Positions 10,301 to 19,545 of a stretch of 64,000 nt of DNA are shown here, piece by piece (positions within the stretch are counted from its first letter, which is position 1; the number at the start of each line of letters is the position of its first letter). Origin of the DNA: Kordiimonas pumila. Its GTDB lineage: Bacteria; Pseudomonadota; Alphaproteobacteria; Sphingomonadales; Kordiimonadaceae. Location: the NCBI RefSeq assembly GCF_015240255.1, contig NZ_CP061205.1, forward strand, positions 496,001 through 560,000, written 5' to 3'. Position numbers and translations under genes: made by a program. The notes beneath the pieces are model-generated. The model searched no databases, had not been told where the DNA came from, and was given only the letters and a program-made list of their open reading frames with translations.

Positions 10301-11061
10301 TGACTGACACAAAGCCTTGGCATAGCCATACGGACGGCAGCGGCCCTTGCAGCATTATATGGCTTCATGGTTGGGGCGGCGACCATAAAGCCCTTGGGCG
10401 CATTGCAACTCTTTTCAATGCCTCCTGCAAAAACACACTTTATGACCTGCCCGGCTTTGGAAAAACCCCCCTGCTGCCAGAAGCACATGTATCTACCCGC
10501 GACTATGCAAATGCACTGGCCCTGCAATTACGGGACGGCGACAAGCATATCATCATTGGCCATAGTTACGGCGCCCGTGTTGCTGTTCAAGTAGCCGCTG
10601 CATACCCCGAACATGTTGCGGGCATTATTCTGATCAGCGGGGCCGGATTAAAACGGCGTCGGTCACTATTTTTTAAGATAAAAGCGAGCATGCTAAAGCT
10701 TATGGGCAAGGCAGCGCGCCTTGTTGATAAATTGTTCTGGACAACTTTATACGACGCCTATTCCAACAGGTTTGGCAGCAAAGATTATAAAAATTCTGGC
10801 GCTTTACGGCCGGTGCTTGTTAGCGCTGTGACAGAAGACCTCAGCATGATTGCAAAAAACATCCGGTGTCCGGCTTTACTGGTCTATGGCAGTGATGATG
10901 TCGACACGCCGCCTGAAATTGGCAGGCGCTACGAAAGCCTGATCCCCATCGCCCGCTATGAAGAGTTGAAAGGCTATAATCACCACGACATTCTGACCAG
11001 AGGCGCATACCAGTGTGAATCCCTCATACGAACCTTTCTGAAGGATTTATCTAAACTATGA
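10300..11061 (+). CDS. Alpha/beta-fold hydrolase of the ddl/Mur-ligase cluster
   Basis: 253-residue hydrolase of unknown substrate. The oxyanion motif WLHGWGGD is near residue 23 and the nucleophile elbow is GHSYGAR (Ser near residue 88). The likely acid is in YGSDDVD near residue 198 and the likely base in YNHHD near residue 227, so the triad looks complete. No signal peptide, so it should be cytoplasmic. The start codon shares a base with the ddl stop, and its own end overlaps the Mur ligase start by four bases. Such coupling suggests that the three products act together, perhaps on a peptide or ester precursor; that is inference. Confidence 0.8.
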   Translation: MTDTKPWHSHTDGSGPCSIIWLHGWGGDHKALGRIATLFNASCKNTLYDLPGFGKTPLLPEAHVSTRDYANALALQLRDGDKHIIIGHSYGARVAVQVAAAYPEHVAGIILISGAGLKRRRSLFFKIKASMLKLMGKAARLVDKLFWTTLYDAYSNRFGSKDYKNSGALRPVLVSAVTEDLSMIAKNIRCPALLVYGSDDVDTPPEIGRRYESLIPIARYEELKGYNHHDILTRGAYQCESLIRTFLKDLSKL

Positions 11062-12800
11062 TACCTGAAGCCCTTATTATGCCCGGCCTGATCGGCTTTT
11101 TTGCCTTATGGTTTGCTGTTGAACGCAGCCTAACCCTCATGATGTTCTTTCAGCAGGAAGAGTATGACGGCCCCCGGTTTCTAAAGTGGCTTCAACATAA
11201 AAACGGCTTCGATAAAACCGCCAGCACATGGCTTTTGGCCGCACTTTTATGCGGCACCCTATCGCAGCTATTAGTGCCAACCAGCACAGACAACCAAATG
11301 CTCGCCGTTCTGGGTTATAGTTTGTTGCCGCTCGCTATTCTCGGGTTGTTACACGGCATTGGGCGCTCCCGTTCTGTCCGGAAACATTCAAAAAAACCGC
11401 TGGTGCTTACAGCGCGGGCAAAACGTATTCTGTATGTTTACGGCCTTATCGCAGCAGCTATTCTATGTGCAATTGGCCTTATCAGTAGCCTCGCCCCAAA
11501 CGGTGACCACTATAGCCTGCGTATCAGCACCCAATCTGATAGCTGGTGGGATATTTTTGGTTTTGCACACCTGACATATGACTGGCAGTATGTTGCCGGT
11601 ACCGCGCTGTTAATAGTTTATGCTCAATGCTTGCCGCTTGTGCTGGTGCTTGCCAACAAATCTCTTGAGCCTATGGAAGAGAGGGTAAAAGCTGGTTACC
11701 GGGCCGAAGCTGTGCAGAAATTCAAGGAAATAAACCCGCGTGTCATCGCCATTACCGGGTCTTTCGGCAAAACATCGACCAAGCACATTCTTTCCCACAT
11801 TTTAGGGGCAGGCGCACCAGCGCTTGCAACACCCGGCAGTGTGAATACAGAAATGGGCATCACCCGCGTTATTCGGGAGCAGCTAAAGCCCGAACATCAG
11901 TATTTTATCGTTGAAATGGGTGCTTACGGCCCCGGATCAATCGCCCGGCTTTGCAAGCTAACACCGCCTGACGCTGGCCTTATTACAGCGATTGGCGCGG
12001 CTCACTATGAACGCTTCAAGTCGCTTGAAACCGTGGCTGCCGCAAAGTTTGAGCTTGCGGAAGCCGTTTTTGAAAAAGGCGGCGGCGTTGTGGTGAGCAC
12101 AGACGGTATTGAGAAAACATTGTTGGAAACCAGCATGAAAGCTGTGCCGGGCAACTATACTACCGTGGGGCCAGAGGGCGATATTTCGCTCGCTGGTTTT
12201 GTGCAGGATAAAACTGGCCTCACACTCACGGTGAAAGATAAAGACGAAGTCCATATTTTAAAAGTACCGCTTTTTGGGCGGCATCAATCTGGCAACATTT
12301 TGCTGGCAGCAGCTTGTGCCCGTTCCCTTGGTATGCCTTGGGCGGCCATTAAGGGAGCCCTTGCCTCTATGCCGCAAATCCGCCACCGCTTGGAGGTTAG
12401 CCAAACAGCAGGCGGCCCAACCCTTGTGAACGATGCCTATAACTCAAACCCTGTTGGGTTTGCTTCTGCGCTCGAAAGCCTTGATGCACTGGTTGACGGC
12501 GGCAAACGCATTCTTGTGACACCGGGAATGGTAGAACTGGGGGCTATTCACGATACGGAGCACGAACGCCTCGGGGCGCTTGCTGCACAGCACTGCGATA
12601 TTGTTCTAGTGGTAACGCCCAACCGGATCCCAAGCTTTTTAGCAGGCCTAAACGGTGCAAACACAGGTGCTACAACAGTTATGACCTTTGAAGCCCAAGC
12701 AGAAGCCGAAACATGGGTAAAAGCGAACTGGAAAAAAGGCGACGTGGTGCTGTTTGAAAACAACCTGCCGGATCTCTACGAATCGCATTTTAGTTTTTAG
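11058..12800 (+). CDS. Membrane-anchored MurF-like Mur ligase
   Basis: 580-residue protein. The first ~210 residues hold five or so hydrophobic helices, then a Mur-ligase body begins with the ATP-binding loop TGSFGKTSTK near residue 233. The central ligase domain carries NDAYNSNP near residue 458, as in MurF (ATP-dependent addition of D-Ala-D-Ala to UDP-MurNAc-tripeptide). Canonical MurF is soluble and ~450 residues, so the N-terminal membrane domain is distinctive. Coupled by overlap to an alpha/beta hydrolase and a Ddl-like ligase. It could add a Ddl-made dipeptide to a membrane-linked acceptor; the substrate is unknown. Its 3' end overlaps the convergent TPR gene by 11 bases. Confidence 0.8.
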   Translation: MIPEALIMPGLIGFFALWFAVERSLTLMMFFQQEEYDGPRFLKWLQHKNGFDKTASTWLLAALLCGTLSQLLVPTSTDNQMLAVLGYSLLPLAILGLLHGIGRSRSVRKHSKKPLVLTARAKRILYVYGLIAAAILCAIGLISSLAPNGDHYSLRISTQSDSWWDIFGFAHLTYDWQYVAGTALLIVYAQCLPLVLVLANKSLEPMEERVKAGYRAEAVQKFKEINPRVIAITGSFGKTSTKHILSHILGAGAPALATPGSVNTEMGITRVIREQLKPEHQYFIVEMGAYGPGSIARLCKLTPPDAGLITAIGAAHYERFKSLETVAAAKFELAEAVFEKGGGVVVSTDGIEKTLLETSMKAVPGNYTTVGPEGDISLAGFVQDKTGLTLTVKDKDEVHILKVPLFGRHQSGNILLAAACARSLGMPWAAIKGALASMPQIRHRLEVSQTAGGPTLVNDAYNSNPVGFASALESLDALVDGGKRILVTPGMVELGAIHDTEHERLGALAAQHCDIVLVVTPNRIPSFLAGLNGANTGATTVMTFEAQAEAETWVKANWKKGDVVLFENNLPDLYESHFSF

Positions 12801-13632
12801 CGGTCGGTATTTCTTTAATCTCTGGCCTTTTCATATCAAGCCTTTCAAGATTGGCGCGGGCAGCATCTGCATCAACACTGTCTGGTGACAGTTCAATTAC
12901 CTTTAACCAGCTTAAACGCGCCTCCTGCGCCTTACCCGTTGCATCATAAAGATTACCGCGCTCCAAATACCCCGCCGGGTCATTTGGGTATAAAGCCAAA
13001 TATTCAGTAATGGCAGCATCTGCCTTTGCATAATGTTTGGTACCGCGCGCAGAAGCGGCCAGAAAGACCAGAAGATCGGTGCGGCTGGCATCTTTAAGCC
13101 GGATATATTCTATATCCTCAAGCGCCATTACATAGTCGCCGTCAGCGGCCGCAATCCGGGCCCTGTCAAGTATCAGGTCAAGCTCTTGCTGGCTGTCTTC
13201 AGGCACCAATGAAAGCGCAAGGTCGACAGCATTTTCTGCTCGCACAATCTCGTCTGCCAACAGCCAGGCATTTGCTGCCTGATCATACATATCTGCCAGC
13301 ATCGCCGCTGTTGCCGTTAACCTTTTACCGTCGCGAACAGGCATGCCTTTACCAACGCGCATATCTTCTGCAATCAGTTCAAAGCGCATAGCCGCCTCGC
13401 CGTATTCATGCAGATGAAAAAGCCCAATAGCTTCACAGTGCCGGGCCGGTACGCCGCCGCCGCTTGTTTGCCACACAAGCGCTTCGTTAATTGCTTTGTC
13501 TGGCGCAACTGCTGCCATATCGAGGCACGCTATGTAACGGTCTTCCCCCGCATCTGCACAAACACCGTTCCAGCCCGTTACTGTAAAGCAAAAGGTAGCT
13601 ATAGATTTTTTTATGAAATTGTTGCGACTCAT
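12790..13632 (-). CDS. Secreted tetratricopeptide-repeat protein
   Basis: About 280 residues, with a signal peptide ending near VCADAG, so it is likely periplasmic. The C-terminal half has TPR-like helix pairs (AAITEYLALYPNDPAGYLERGNLY and the following repeat), typical of protein-protein scaffolds. The ATG at 13632 is chosen because the longer frame would run into the divergent gene starting at 13701. Its last 11 bases overlap the convergent Mur ligase gene. No specific function can be assigned. Confidence 0.75.
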   Translation of the reverse strand: MSRNNFIKKSIATFCFTVTGWNGVCADAGEDRYIACLDMAAVAPDKAINEALVWQTSGGGVPARHCEAIGLFHLHEYGEAAMRFELIAEDMRVGKGMPVRDGKRLTATAAMLADMYDQAANAWLLADEIVRAENAVDLALSLVPEDSQQELDLILDRARIAAADGDYVMALEDIEYIRLKDASRTDLLVFLAASARGTKHYAKADAAITEYLALYPNDPAGYLERGNLYDATGKAQEARLSWLKVIELSPDSVDADAARANLERLDMKRPEIKEIPTAKN

Positions 13633-13700
13633 GCCGCGCATGCTGCACAGTGCCCGTGACAATTTCAAGGCAGTAATTGATACAGACCAAAGGAAATGCA

Positions 13701-14558
13701 ATGCCCAAGCAGTTACTTGTATTTGGACCCGGCTACAGCGCCGTGCCTGTTATGACGCAGGCACAGGAAAACGGCTGGCTGGTAACAGGCACATATAGGT
13801 CTGATGAAACGCGACAAATGCTTGAAAAACAGGGCTTTAAAGCAATAGATTTCACAAGTGGCCGCCTGCCTACAAGGGATGGGCCATTGCATATTCTGAT
13901 AACAGCCGCCCCAACCCGTGAGGGCGCAGACCCTGTGCTTTCTGTCTGGGAAAAAGCCCTTTTAAACAGCGAAAACATTAAAACCATCTGCTATCTCTCA
14001 AGCACAAATGTTTATGGTGACCACAGCGGCGATTGGGTAACCGAAGAAACCATGCCAAACCCTTCGCTTGAACGCGGCACACGTCGCTTGGAAGCAGAAA
14101 AAAGCTGGGAGAAGCTGGCGAAGAACATAAAGGCCTCATGCTTTATCTTCCGCCTTGCTGGCATTTATGGCCCCGGCAGAAATGCGATCCAAAGCCTGAA
14201 GACCGGCAAAGCCAAAAGCATCCTAAAGCCCGGTCAGGTTTTTAGTCGTATCCATGTGACAGATATTACCGCCGCTTTATGGGCCGCTATAACAGGCCCC
14301 TATAAAGGTGGCATTTATAATCTGGCAGACGATCTACCGTGCCCCCCCCATGAAGTGATAGCTGAAGCCGCACGCCTGATGGGGGTTCCCGCACCCGTGC
14401 TAGAGAACTGGGAAACCGCAGATCTTAGCCCTATGGCGCGGAGCTTTTATACAGAAAACAAACGTGTTGATAATACCAAGATAAAGCAGGAACTGGGGCT
14501 TGATTTAAAGTACCCGGATTATAAATCCGGGCTTAAAGCACTGATAGAAACAGAGTAG
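13701..14558 (+). CDS. NAD(P)-dependent epimerase/dehydratase-like SDR protein (YeeZ type)
   Basis: Extended short-chain dehydrogenase fold, 285 residues. The dinucleotide motif near the N-terminus is FGPGYSA. The catalytic region reads STNVYGDHSGDWVTE, as in YeeZ-like proteins, which keep the fold but often lack the strict YxxxK. ATG at 13701 follows AAGGAAA at 6-8 bases. Probable cytoplasmic oxidoreductase or epimerase of unknown substrate, divergent from the TPR gene and convergent with the universal stress gene. Confidence 0.8.
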   Translation: MPKQLLVFGPGYSAVPVMTQAQENGWLVTGTYRSDETRQMLEKQGFKAIDFTSGRLPTRDGPLHILITAAPTREGADPVLSVWEKALLNSENIKTICYLSSTNVYGDHSGDWVTEETMPNPSLERGTRRLEAEKSWEKLAKNIKASCFIFRLAGIYGPGRNAIQSLKTGKAKSILKPGQVFSRIHVTDITAALWAAITGPYKGGIYNLADDLPCPPHEVIAEAARLMGVPAPVLENWETADLSPMARSFYTENKRVDNTKIKQELGLDLKYPDYKSGLKALIETE

Positions 14559-14568
14559 GGGCCGGCGA

Positions 14569-15075
14569 TTATGCCATCGAATCCACCTGCTCATATGTCA
14601 TGTTACCGGGCACAATAATCACCGGGCATGACAGCTCGGAAACAGCCGGGCTGGAAAAATAGTCCACAAGCGGCCCCGGATCACCTTCTGAGCCAGCGCC
14701 GAGCACAAGGCCAAAAAGGTCGCTCTGCGCCATCATATATTTTTTCAGTTCGTCTTTTGGTTCACCTTCGGTGATTTCAATATCAGGGGTAACACCGCAA
14801 TAATTATTCAGGTTTTCCGCCACATCGCGCAGAAGCTGCTGTGCTGCTTCATAAGCTTCTTCCCGCATACGGTCTGCAACCGCAACCCAGTGCTGAAATT
14901 CGCCCGGGCGAATACAATGAAACAAAACAAGGCCGCCCCCGGTGATATGGGCGGCGCGCGCCGCAGCAAAACGGATCGCAATTTTAGATTCCGGTGATCC
15001 ATCTACCACCACCAGAAGCTTGCGAAGCCTTTTTTTAATGGGCCGTATTGGGCCGCGGATTTCATCTTTAATCAC
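14569..15075 (-). CDS. Universal stress protein (UspA family)
   Basis: 168-residue single-domain Usp. LLVVVDGSPES near residue 20 starts the fold; VLGAGSEGDPGPLVDYF and the terminal CPVIIVPG match the ATP-binding G-rich loop and last strand of UspA-type proteins. GTG start with GGGG eight bases upstream. Soluble and likely ATP-binding, induced in stress or stationary phase by family analogy. Confidence 0.85.
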   Translation of the reverse strand: MIKDEIRGPIRPIKKRLRKLLVVVDGSPESKIAIRFAAARAAHITGGGLVLFHCIRPGEFQHWVAVADRMREEAYEAAQQLLRDVAENLNNYCGVTPDIEITEGEPKDELKKYMMAQSDLFGLVLGAGSEGDPGPLVDYFSSPAVSELSCPVIIVPGNMTYEQVDSMA

Positions 15076-15133
15076 ACATTGTCCCCTTTGCCGTGATTAG
15101 AGTGGCAGCAGCACTTGCTCTGCGCAAGTTGAA

Positions 15134-16156
15134 TTATTTCAGAAGAATGTTGGTTACTTCCTTTAGCTTGGTTCTGGCTCTGAGCAGGTAAAAACCCTCA
15201 ATAGCCAAATGATTGGCAAGCATACCATCAACCGATCCATTAATTACAACAAGCGGGTTCAGTGTCGCTGCCTCTTTCATGGAAACCAGCATATCAGCAT
15301 ATATTGCTGTTAACTCGCGGTCGGCAATCAGAGCTTCGAAATCGCGCTGCAGCGCCACCAAAATAAGTGTGTACGCATACACTTGGCCTTTCGTGAGATA
15401 GAAAAGATCATCTGCACCGCTATCAGGCAGCAAGCCACCTGCATTTTTGCTCATATAATCTTCAAGCGCGGCAGATGATGCGCCAAGATCAAGCGATATT
15501 CTGTCGAGTGTTGCGAGCAAATTATCTGCCCGCCGTTCAAAAATAGCATCTCCTGACGCCAACCGCCCATTATAGGAACGCAAATTTCTGGCGGCTTCGC
15601 GGAAGTATGTGTCACTGGCTGTAATCGGCAGCAAAGATGTAGAAAAGTCCATTATCCAGCGATCAGGCTCTTTTGAAAGGTTACCTGCGGCACGCTCAAG
15701 CTCTTCATCAACGGCTGATGACCCTCGCATGCGGCCAAGCTGATCACGCAGCTCAAACCCAAAGCGGGACAGGGCGCCAATTATACCCTTTTGGAAATTG
15801 GGTGTATTATCAACCCACCAACCGGGTAAAAACATGGGGTCATTCGGTGTCCAGTTATGGTCAACCACTTCCCGCTCAACAAGAGCTGCAACAACCGCAA
15901 CTGTCTCAGAGCCACCGGGCGGGGTGCCTGCTTTAATATCAAGCGTATCATCTATCCGGTTTACAATGACCATGCCTATTAGAATGTACAGCACCAGAAG
16001 GACAGGCAAGGCAACAACAAGCTTGCGCCAAACACTCCCTGACACAGCCGAAAGCTTTCCCGCAAGCCAGCGCCACATCATCTGACAAAAGGCAATAAAA
16101 CCCTGACCAGCTTTTTTTAGTTGCTCCAGCAACCAAAGCCAGATTTCTTTTGCCAT
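15134..16156 (-). CDS. DUF2333 family inner-membrane protein
   Basis: 340 residues with a cytoplasmic amphipathic N-terminus, one membrane helix near residues 45-68 (LVVALPVLLVLYILIGMVI) and a large periplasmic part. The conserved LPGWWVDNTPNFQKG segment near residue 108 and the C-terminal helical domain match DUF2333, a family of unknown function in proteobacteria. GGAGA lies nine bases before the ATG. Separate from the stress gene by 58 bases on the same strand. Confidence 0.8.
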   Translation of the reverse strand: MAKEIWLWLLEQLKKAGQGFIAFCQMMWRWLAGKLSAVSGSVWRKLVVALPVLLVLYILIGMVIVNRIDDTLDIKAGTPPGGSETVAVVAALVEREVVDHNWTPNDPMFLPGWWVDNTPNFQKGIIGALSRFGFELRDQLGRMRGSSAVDEELERAAGNLSKEPDRWIMDFSTSLLPITASDTYFREAARNLRSYNGRLASGDAIFERRADNLLATLDRISLDLGASSAALEDYMSKNAGGLLPDSGADDLFYLTKGQVYAYTLILVALQRDFEALIADRELTAIYADMLVSMKEAATLNPLVVINGSVDGMLANHLAIEGFYLLRARTKLKEVTNILLK

Positions 16157-16347
16157 CCCATATCTCTCCGTATTACCAACATTCTATCTTTACCACTAAG
16201 GCCCTATAATGTCGGCCTTAACAGTCACTGAAACAAGGCTTGTCGAAAATTTAGTGCAAATTAAACCATCATATTCATGATTGGTTCAGCTTGAATAAGC
16301 AGAATTGTACAATGACACCGCACTCGAAAGAAGCAGAATCACATAGC

Positions 16348-16722
16348 ATGACTATAAAAAGCAAAATTCTTCTTTTAACACCCTATGCTTTTGTGGCTGT
16401 TTTTTTCATGGCCAGCCCCCTTCTTGCCGATCAAGAGAATGGGGAAGCGAGCCAGTGTCTGGAAACAGACACCATTATTTCTTATATGGTCGAGTCAGAC
16501 GAAGCTGTCAGGTTTACCCTTGCTGACAACAAAAATGTTATCATGTCTTTAAAGCCACACTGCCCCCAGCTTCGTTTTCATGGATATGTTTCTTTCACAC
16601 CCGTAAACGGCAAGCTATGTGCCGGGGTTGACGAGATTAAAACCCGCGCTGGATTACCGTGCCGTATTAGTGGCCTTTCCTATGCTCAGGAAGGCAGCGA
16701 TCCCGTAGAGACAACACCGTAA
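16348..16722 (+). CDS. Small secreted protein, DUF6491-like
   Basis: About 124 residues with a signal peptide ending in LLADQ. Mature protein has four cysteines (QCLE, HCPQ, KLCAG, PCRI) spaced as in small DUF6491-type proteins, which suggests two disulfides in the periplasm; the family match is tentative. The start is uncertain: in-frame TTG at 16291 and ATG at 16312 give longer N-termini, but ATG 16348 gives the best signal peptide. Function unknown. Confidence 0.6.
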   Translation: MTIKSKILLLTPYAFVAVFFMASPLLADQENGEASQCLETDTIISYMVESDEAVRFTLADNKNVIMSLKPHCPQLRFHGYVSFTPVNGKLCAGVDEIKTRAGLPCRISGLSYAQEGSDPVETTP

Positions 16723-16788
16723 CCACCTTTTAACCCACAACCTTATTTGCCCCTTGCAACACGGCCAACATATGCCTATTGAACAGGC

Positions 16789-17154
16789 ATGGATTCCGTA
16801 ATTTATAAAATTTTGCGCGCCTCAGAATGGTGTGCCGCCAAAGATGATCCCGCATACGCAGGTTCACCCGACGATATGCGCGACGGCTTTATCCATTTTT
16901 CTACACATGCCCAGTGCCCAGAAACCGTAAAACGCTATTTTACTGACGAATCTGAAATTTATATTCTGGCATTTGACCCGCTGATTTATTCAGCGAAGGC
17001 TTTAAAGTGGGAAGCTTCAAGGGGCGGCGACCTTTTCCCGCACCTGTTTCAGCCTCTCGATATTTCAAAAGCTGAAAAATCGTGGCATATAAAACGTTCA
17101 GAAAATGGCATGTTTAACCTAGGTGTTCTGAAAGAGGCCCATGATGGCAATTGA
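16789..17154 (+). CDS. DUF952 domain protein
   Basis: 121-residue cytoplasmic protein with the DUF952 pattern: YKILRASEW at the N-terminus, DGFIHFST near residue 33, and the C-terminal FPHLFQPLDI. The family is related to glutathione-S-transferase-like or ADP-ribosyl-like small folds with no settled function. It overlaps pyrD by 11-14 bases, and the same pairing is seen in other alphaproteobacteria by my recollection, so they are likely co-transcribed. Confidence 0.85.
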   Translation: MDSVIYKILRASEWCAAKDDPAYAGSPDDMRDGFIHFSTHAQCPETVKRYFTDESEIYILAFDPLIYSAKALKWEASRGGDLFPHLFQPLDISKAEKSWHIKRSENGMFNLGVLKEAHDGN

Positions 17155-18217
17155 TCTGTTTCCCATTATCAAACCTTTCTTACACCGCATGGATGCAGAA
17201 AAAGCGCATAATTTCACCATACAGTGCCTTAAAATGGGCTTTAGCAGCCTTCTTGGGCCGCGCTACAACCCTGAGATTTTAAAAACCACTGTCTTTGGCC
17301 TGCATTTTCCTAACCCTGTTGGTATTGCCGCCGGTTTTGATAAAAACGCTGACGTTATCCCCGCCGTCCATAAGCTCGGATTTGGTTTTGCTGAAGCCGG
17401 AACCGTTACACCGCTGCCACAGGAAGGCAACCCAACACCGCGCCTGTTTCGGCTCACCAGCGACAAGGCCGTTATCAACCGGTTTGGCTTTAACAATAAA
17501 GGCCTGGATTATTTTATTCATCAACTTACCGCGCAAAAACCCGGGAACAAACCATTTGGGGCCAATGTCGGCGCTAACAAATCATCAGACGATAAAACCG
17601 CTGACTATGTGAAGGGCATTAACCGCCTGTACGGCTTGTCCGATTATTTCACGGTCAATATATCAAGCCCAAACACACCGGGCCTTCGCAGCCTGCAGTC
17701 AAAAGAGGCGCTGGAAGACCTGATAAGCAGAGTGCAGGAAGCGCGTCGCGCAAAAATTGCAGAAAGCTACCCTTATGTGCCCATTCTGGTAAAAATTGCA
17801 CCAGACCTGACCAAAAGCGACATTGCCGATATCACAGAAATTGCCCTTAAAAAGCAACTGGACGGGCTTATTGTTAGTAATACCACCATTACACGCCCCA
17901 CAAACCTGCAGCATAAAAGCAAAGATCAAGCTGGTGGCCTTTCTGGAAGCCCGCTTATGGAAATGTCCACTGAAGTTCTGGCAAAAATATATAAAGTAAC
18001 TGAGGGCAAGATACCGCTTATTGGTGTGGGCGGAATCTCAAGCGGGGCTGATGCCTATAAAAAAATTCGGGCGGGCGCATCCCTTGTGCAGCTATATTCT
18101 GCCCTTGTCTATGAAGGCCCTGGGCTTGTTGAACGTATAAAACGTGATCTTGTCGCACTACTGGAAAAAGACCGGTTTTCGTCTGTTGCCGACGCTGTTG
18201 GCGCTGATCACAAATAA
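17144..18217 (+). CDS. pyrD: Dihydroorotate dehydrogenase (quinone), class 2
   Basis: Membrane-associated flavoenzyme that oxidises dihydroorotate to orotate with quinone reduction, the fourth step of UMP synthesis. 357 residues. The class 2 N-terminal helices precede the barrel. FMN and substrate motifs include GIAAGFDKN near residue 64, NRFGFNN near residue 110, and NISSPNTPGLR near residue 170, which holds the catalytic serine. The C-terminal LIGVGGISSG binds FMN phosphate. GAGG is six bases before ATG 17144; ATG 17141 is also in frame. Confidence 0.96.
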   Translation: MAIDLFPIIKPFLHRMDAEKAHNFTIQCLKMGFSSLLGPRYNPEILKTTVFGLHFPNPVGIAAGFDKNADVIPAVHKLGFGFAEAGTVTPLPQEGNPTPRLFRLTSDKAVINRFGFNNKGLDYFIHQLTAQKPGNKPFGANVGANKSSDDKTADYVKGINRLYGLSDYFTVNISSPNTPGLRSLQSKEALEDLISRVQEARRAKIAESYPYVPILVKIAPDLTKSDIADITEIALKKQLDGLIVSNTTITRPTNLQHKSKDQAGGLSGSPLMEMSTEVLAKIYKVTEGKIPLIGVGGISSGADAYKKIRAGASLVQLYSALVYEGPGLVERIKRDLVALLEKDRFSSVADAVGADHK

Positions 18218-18907
18218 CTAAGCTAGTAAATTCAGGTTCAGCTGATCAGTCTGCCCGCCCGCCGCAACATCAGAGGTGGCACCGTTTTGGTTTTCGGCTT
18301 TATTTTGCTGTGCCAGTTCTGCCTGTGCTTCCCTAAGCTTTACGGCCGCCGCCGCCGCAACGGCTCTGTCCTGCCCGGAAGGCTGCGCTGGTGCAAGCGC
18401 TGCTTGGCGCACAACTTCCATTTTGGCAATCGTCTCTTGAGGGCTACCGGGTACTTCAGACACATCAATATTCACATGGCCACCAACGGCATACTGTGTG
18501 CCATCAGCCCCGCGTACATATTCAAAACTCGGCGAACCAGTATACCCTCGACCGGAAGCCGCATGAGCCGCTTCATGGGCACGCACTTCGCGGTCACGTG
18601 CCTTCAACCGGCTAAGGGCTACTTTATCTTCTTCGCTTAATTCTGTATCCCGTGAAACATTGGTGCTGGCACTTTCCTGCACCTGAAGCACAACGGCCCC
18701 AGACCCACCCAGATTTACAGGTGACGGCCCCCTTAACCCACTCACGGAAGCGGCAGCTTTTGCATCTGTTTTCTGAGCAATAACAGGCTGTTTTTCAAGG
18801 GTTACGGCACTAGCACCTACCTTTGGGCGCAAATTTTCCGGCACCGAAGGCCGCTTGAGACCCGGCGGTGGTGGCCCTGAAGATGGCAGTATGCTGGTCG
18901 TCGTCAT
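18218..18907 (-). CDS. SprA-related putative metalloprotease (CJM1_0395 family)
   Basis: 229 residues. A proline-rich, low-complexity N-terminus of about 90 residues is followed by a conserved domain: SRLKARDREVRAHEAAH, with a HEAAH zinc-type motif near residue 110, then GxGYTGSPSFEYVRGADGTQYAVGGH. This is the SprA-related family, often linked to surface or flagellar functions. No flagellar gene is adjacent here. No signal peptide is evident. It ends at the base after the pyrD stop (convergent). Confidence 0.8.
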   Translation of the reverse strand: MTTTSILPSSGPPPPGLKRPSVPENLRPKVGASAVTLEKQPVIAQKTDAKAAASVSGLRGPSPVNLGGSGAVVLQVQESASTNVSRDTELSEEDKVALSRLKARDREVRAHEAAHAASGRGYTGSPSFEYVRGADGTQYAVGGHVNIDVSEVPGSPQETIAKMEVVRQAALAPAQPSGQDRAVAAAAAVKLREAQAELAQQNKAENQNGATSDVAAGGQTDQLNLNLLA

Positions 18908-18949
18908 GCTGCCATATTACCATAAATTTACCGTTTAGGCGTGCTTTTA

Positions 18950-19540
18950 TTAAGGCTGGTCTGGGCTACCTACACCATTAGGCGGGGGCGGCATATCAGG
19001 AGGTGGCATATCCTCCATACCCTCTGGCGGCGGACAATGCCGTTTTTCGCCCCATTTGCGTTCAATCTTTTTGCGCATCGCATCAGCGTCTTTATCCTTG
19101 CGCCTGCGGTCAAACATGTCAGCACCCATCTTTTGACGCGTGGCGTGATCCATCTCAACCACCATTTCAAACAAAACATCCTGTAGTGGTTGATGTAGCT
19201 TTTGCACTTGCTGTCCGTGTTGGTCAAAAGCCTCTTTCAACGCTTTCTTATCAACACTCTCTGCCATAATCAGTTCGCTAATCTTGCGTTCTGTGTCCCG
19301 CAAGGCCCTATAACCTTCACTTAAGGCCTGACGCTGGGATTTCATCAAAATACGAACTTTTTGGCGTTCCTCTTTTGTCAGATTCTCGCTAAACCGTTTC
19401 AAGTTAAAATCCATTGGTGGCTCTCTATGCGGCGATGGTGGTTTCCGGAATTCATGCCCCAGAAAAATACCACCCAGAAAGATATTGGCGAGCAATGATG
19501 CACCCAGAGCCAATAGAATCCATTTCACTTTTTTATCCAT
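18950..19540 (-). CDS. Periplasmic heavy-metal-sensor-like protein (CnrX/CzcI type)
   Basis: 196 residues: an N-terminal anchor (WILLALGASLLANIFLGGIFLG), then a helical periplasmic domain with 'LTKEERQKVRILMKSQRQ' style hairpins and a DRRRKDKDAD tail, ending in a His/Pro-rich C-terminus (HCPPPEGMEDMPPPDMPPP). The domain matches the heavy-metal resistance/CnrX family. Third gene of a unit with the ECF sigma factor and the probable anti-sigma, so it likely modulates release of the sigma factor. A signal is not known from sequence; metal is only the family precedent. Confidence 0.75.
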   Translation of the reverse strand: MDKKVKWILLALGASLLANIFLGGIFLGHEFRKPPSPHREPPMDFNLKRFSENLTKEERQKVRILMKSQRQALSEGYRALRDTERKISELIMAESVDKKALKEAFDQHGQQVQKLHQPLQDVLFEMVVEMDHATRQKMGADMFDRRRKDKDADAMRKKIERKWGEKRHCPPPEGMEDMPPPDMPPPPNGVGSPDQP

Positions 19541-19545
19541 GAATC

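Noticed and set aside
18644-18659. TGTATCCCGTGAAACA, 14 of 16 parS matches, in the SprA-related gene
   Set aside because: Two mismatches in the inner core and 26 kb from parAB; likely chance.
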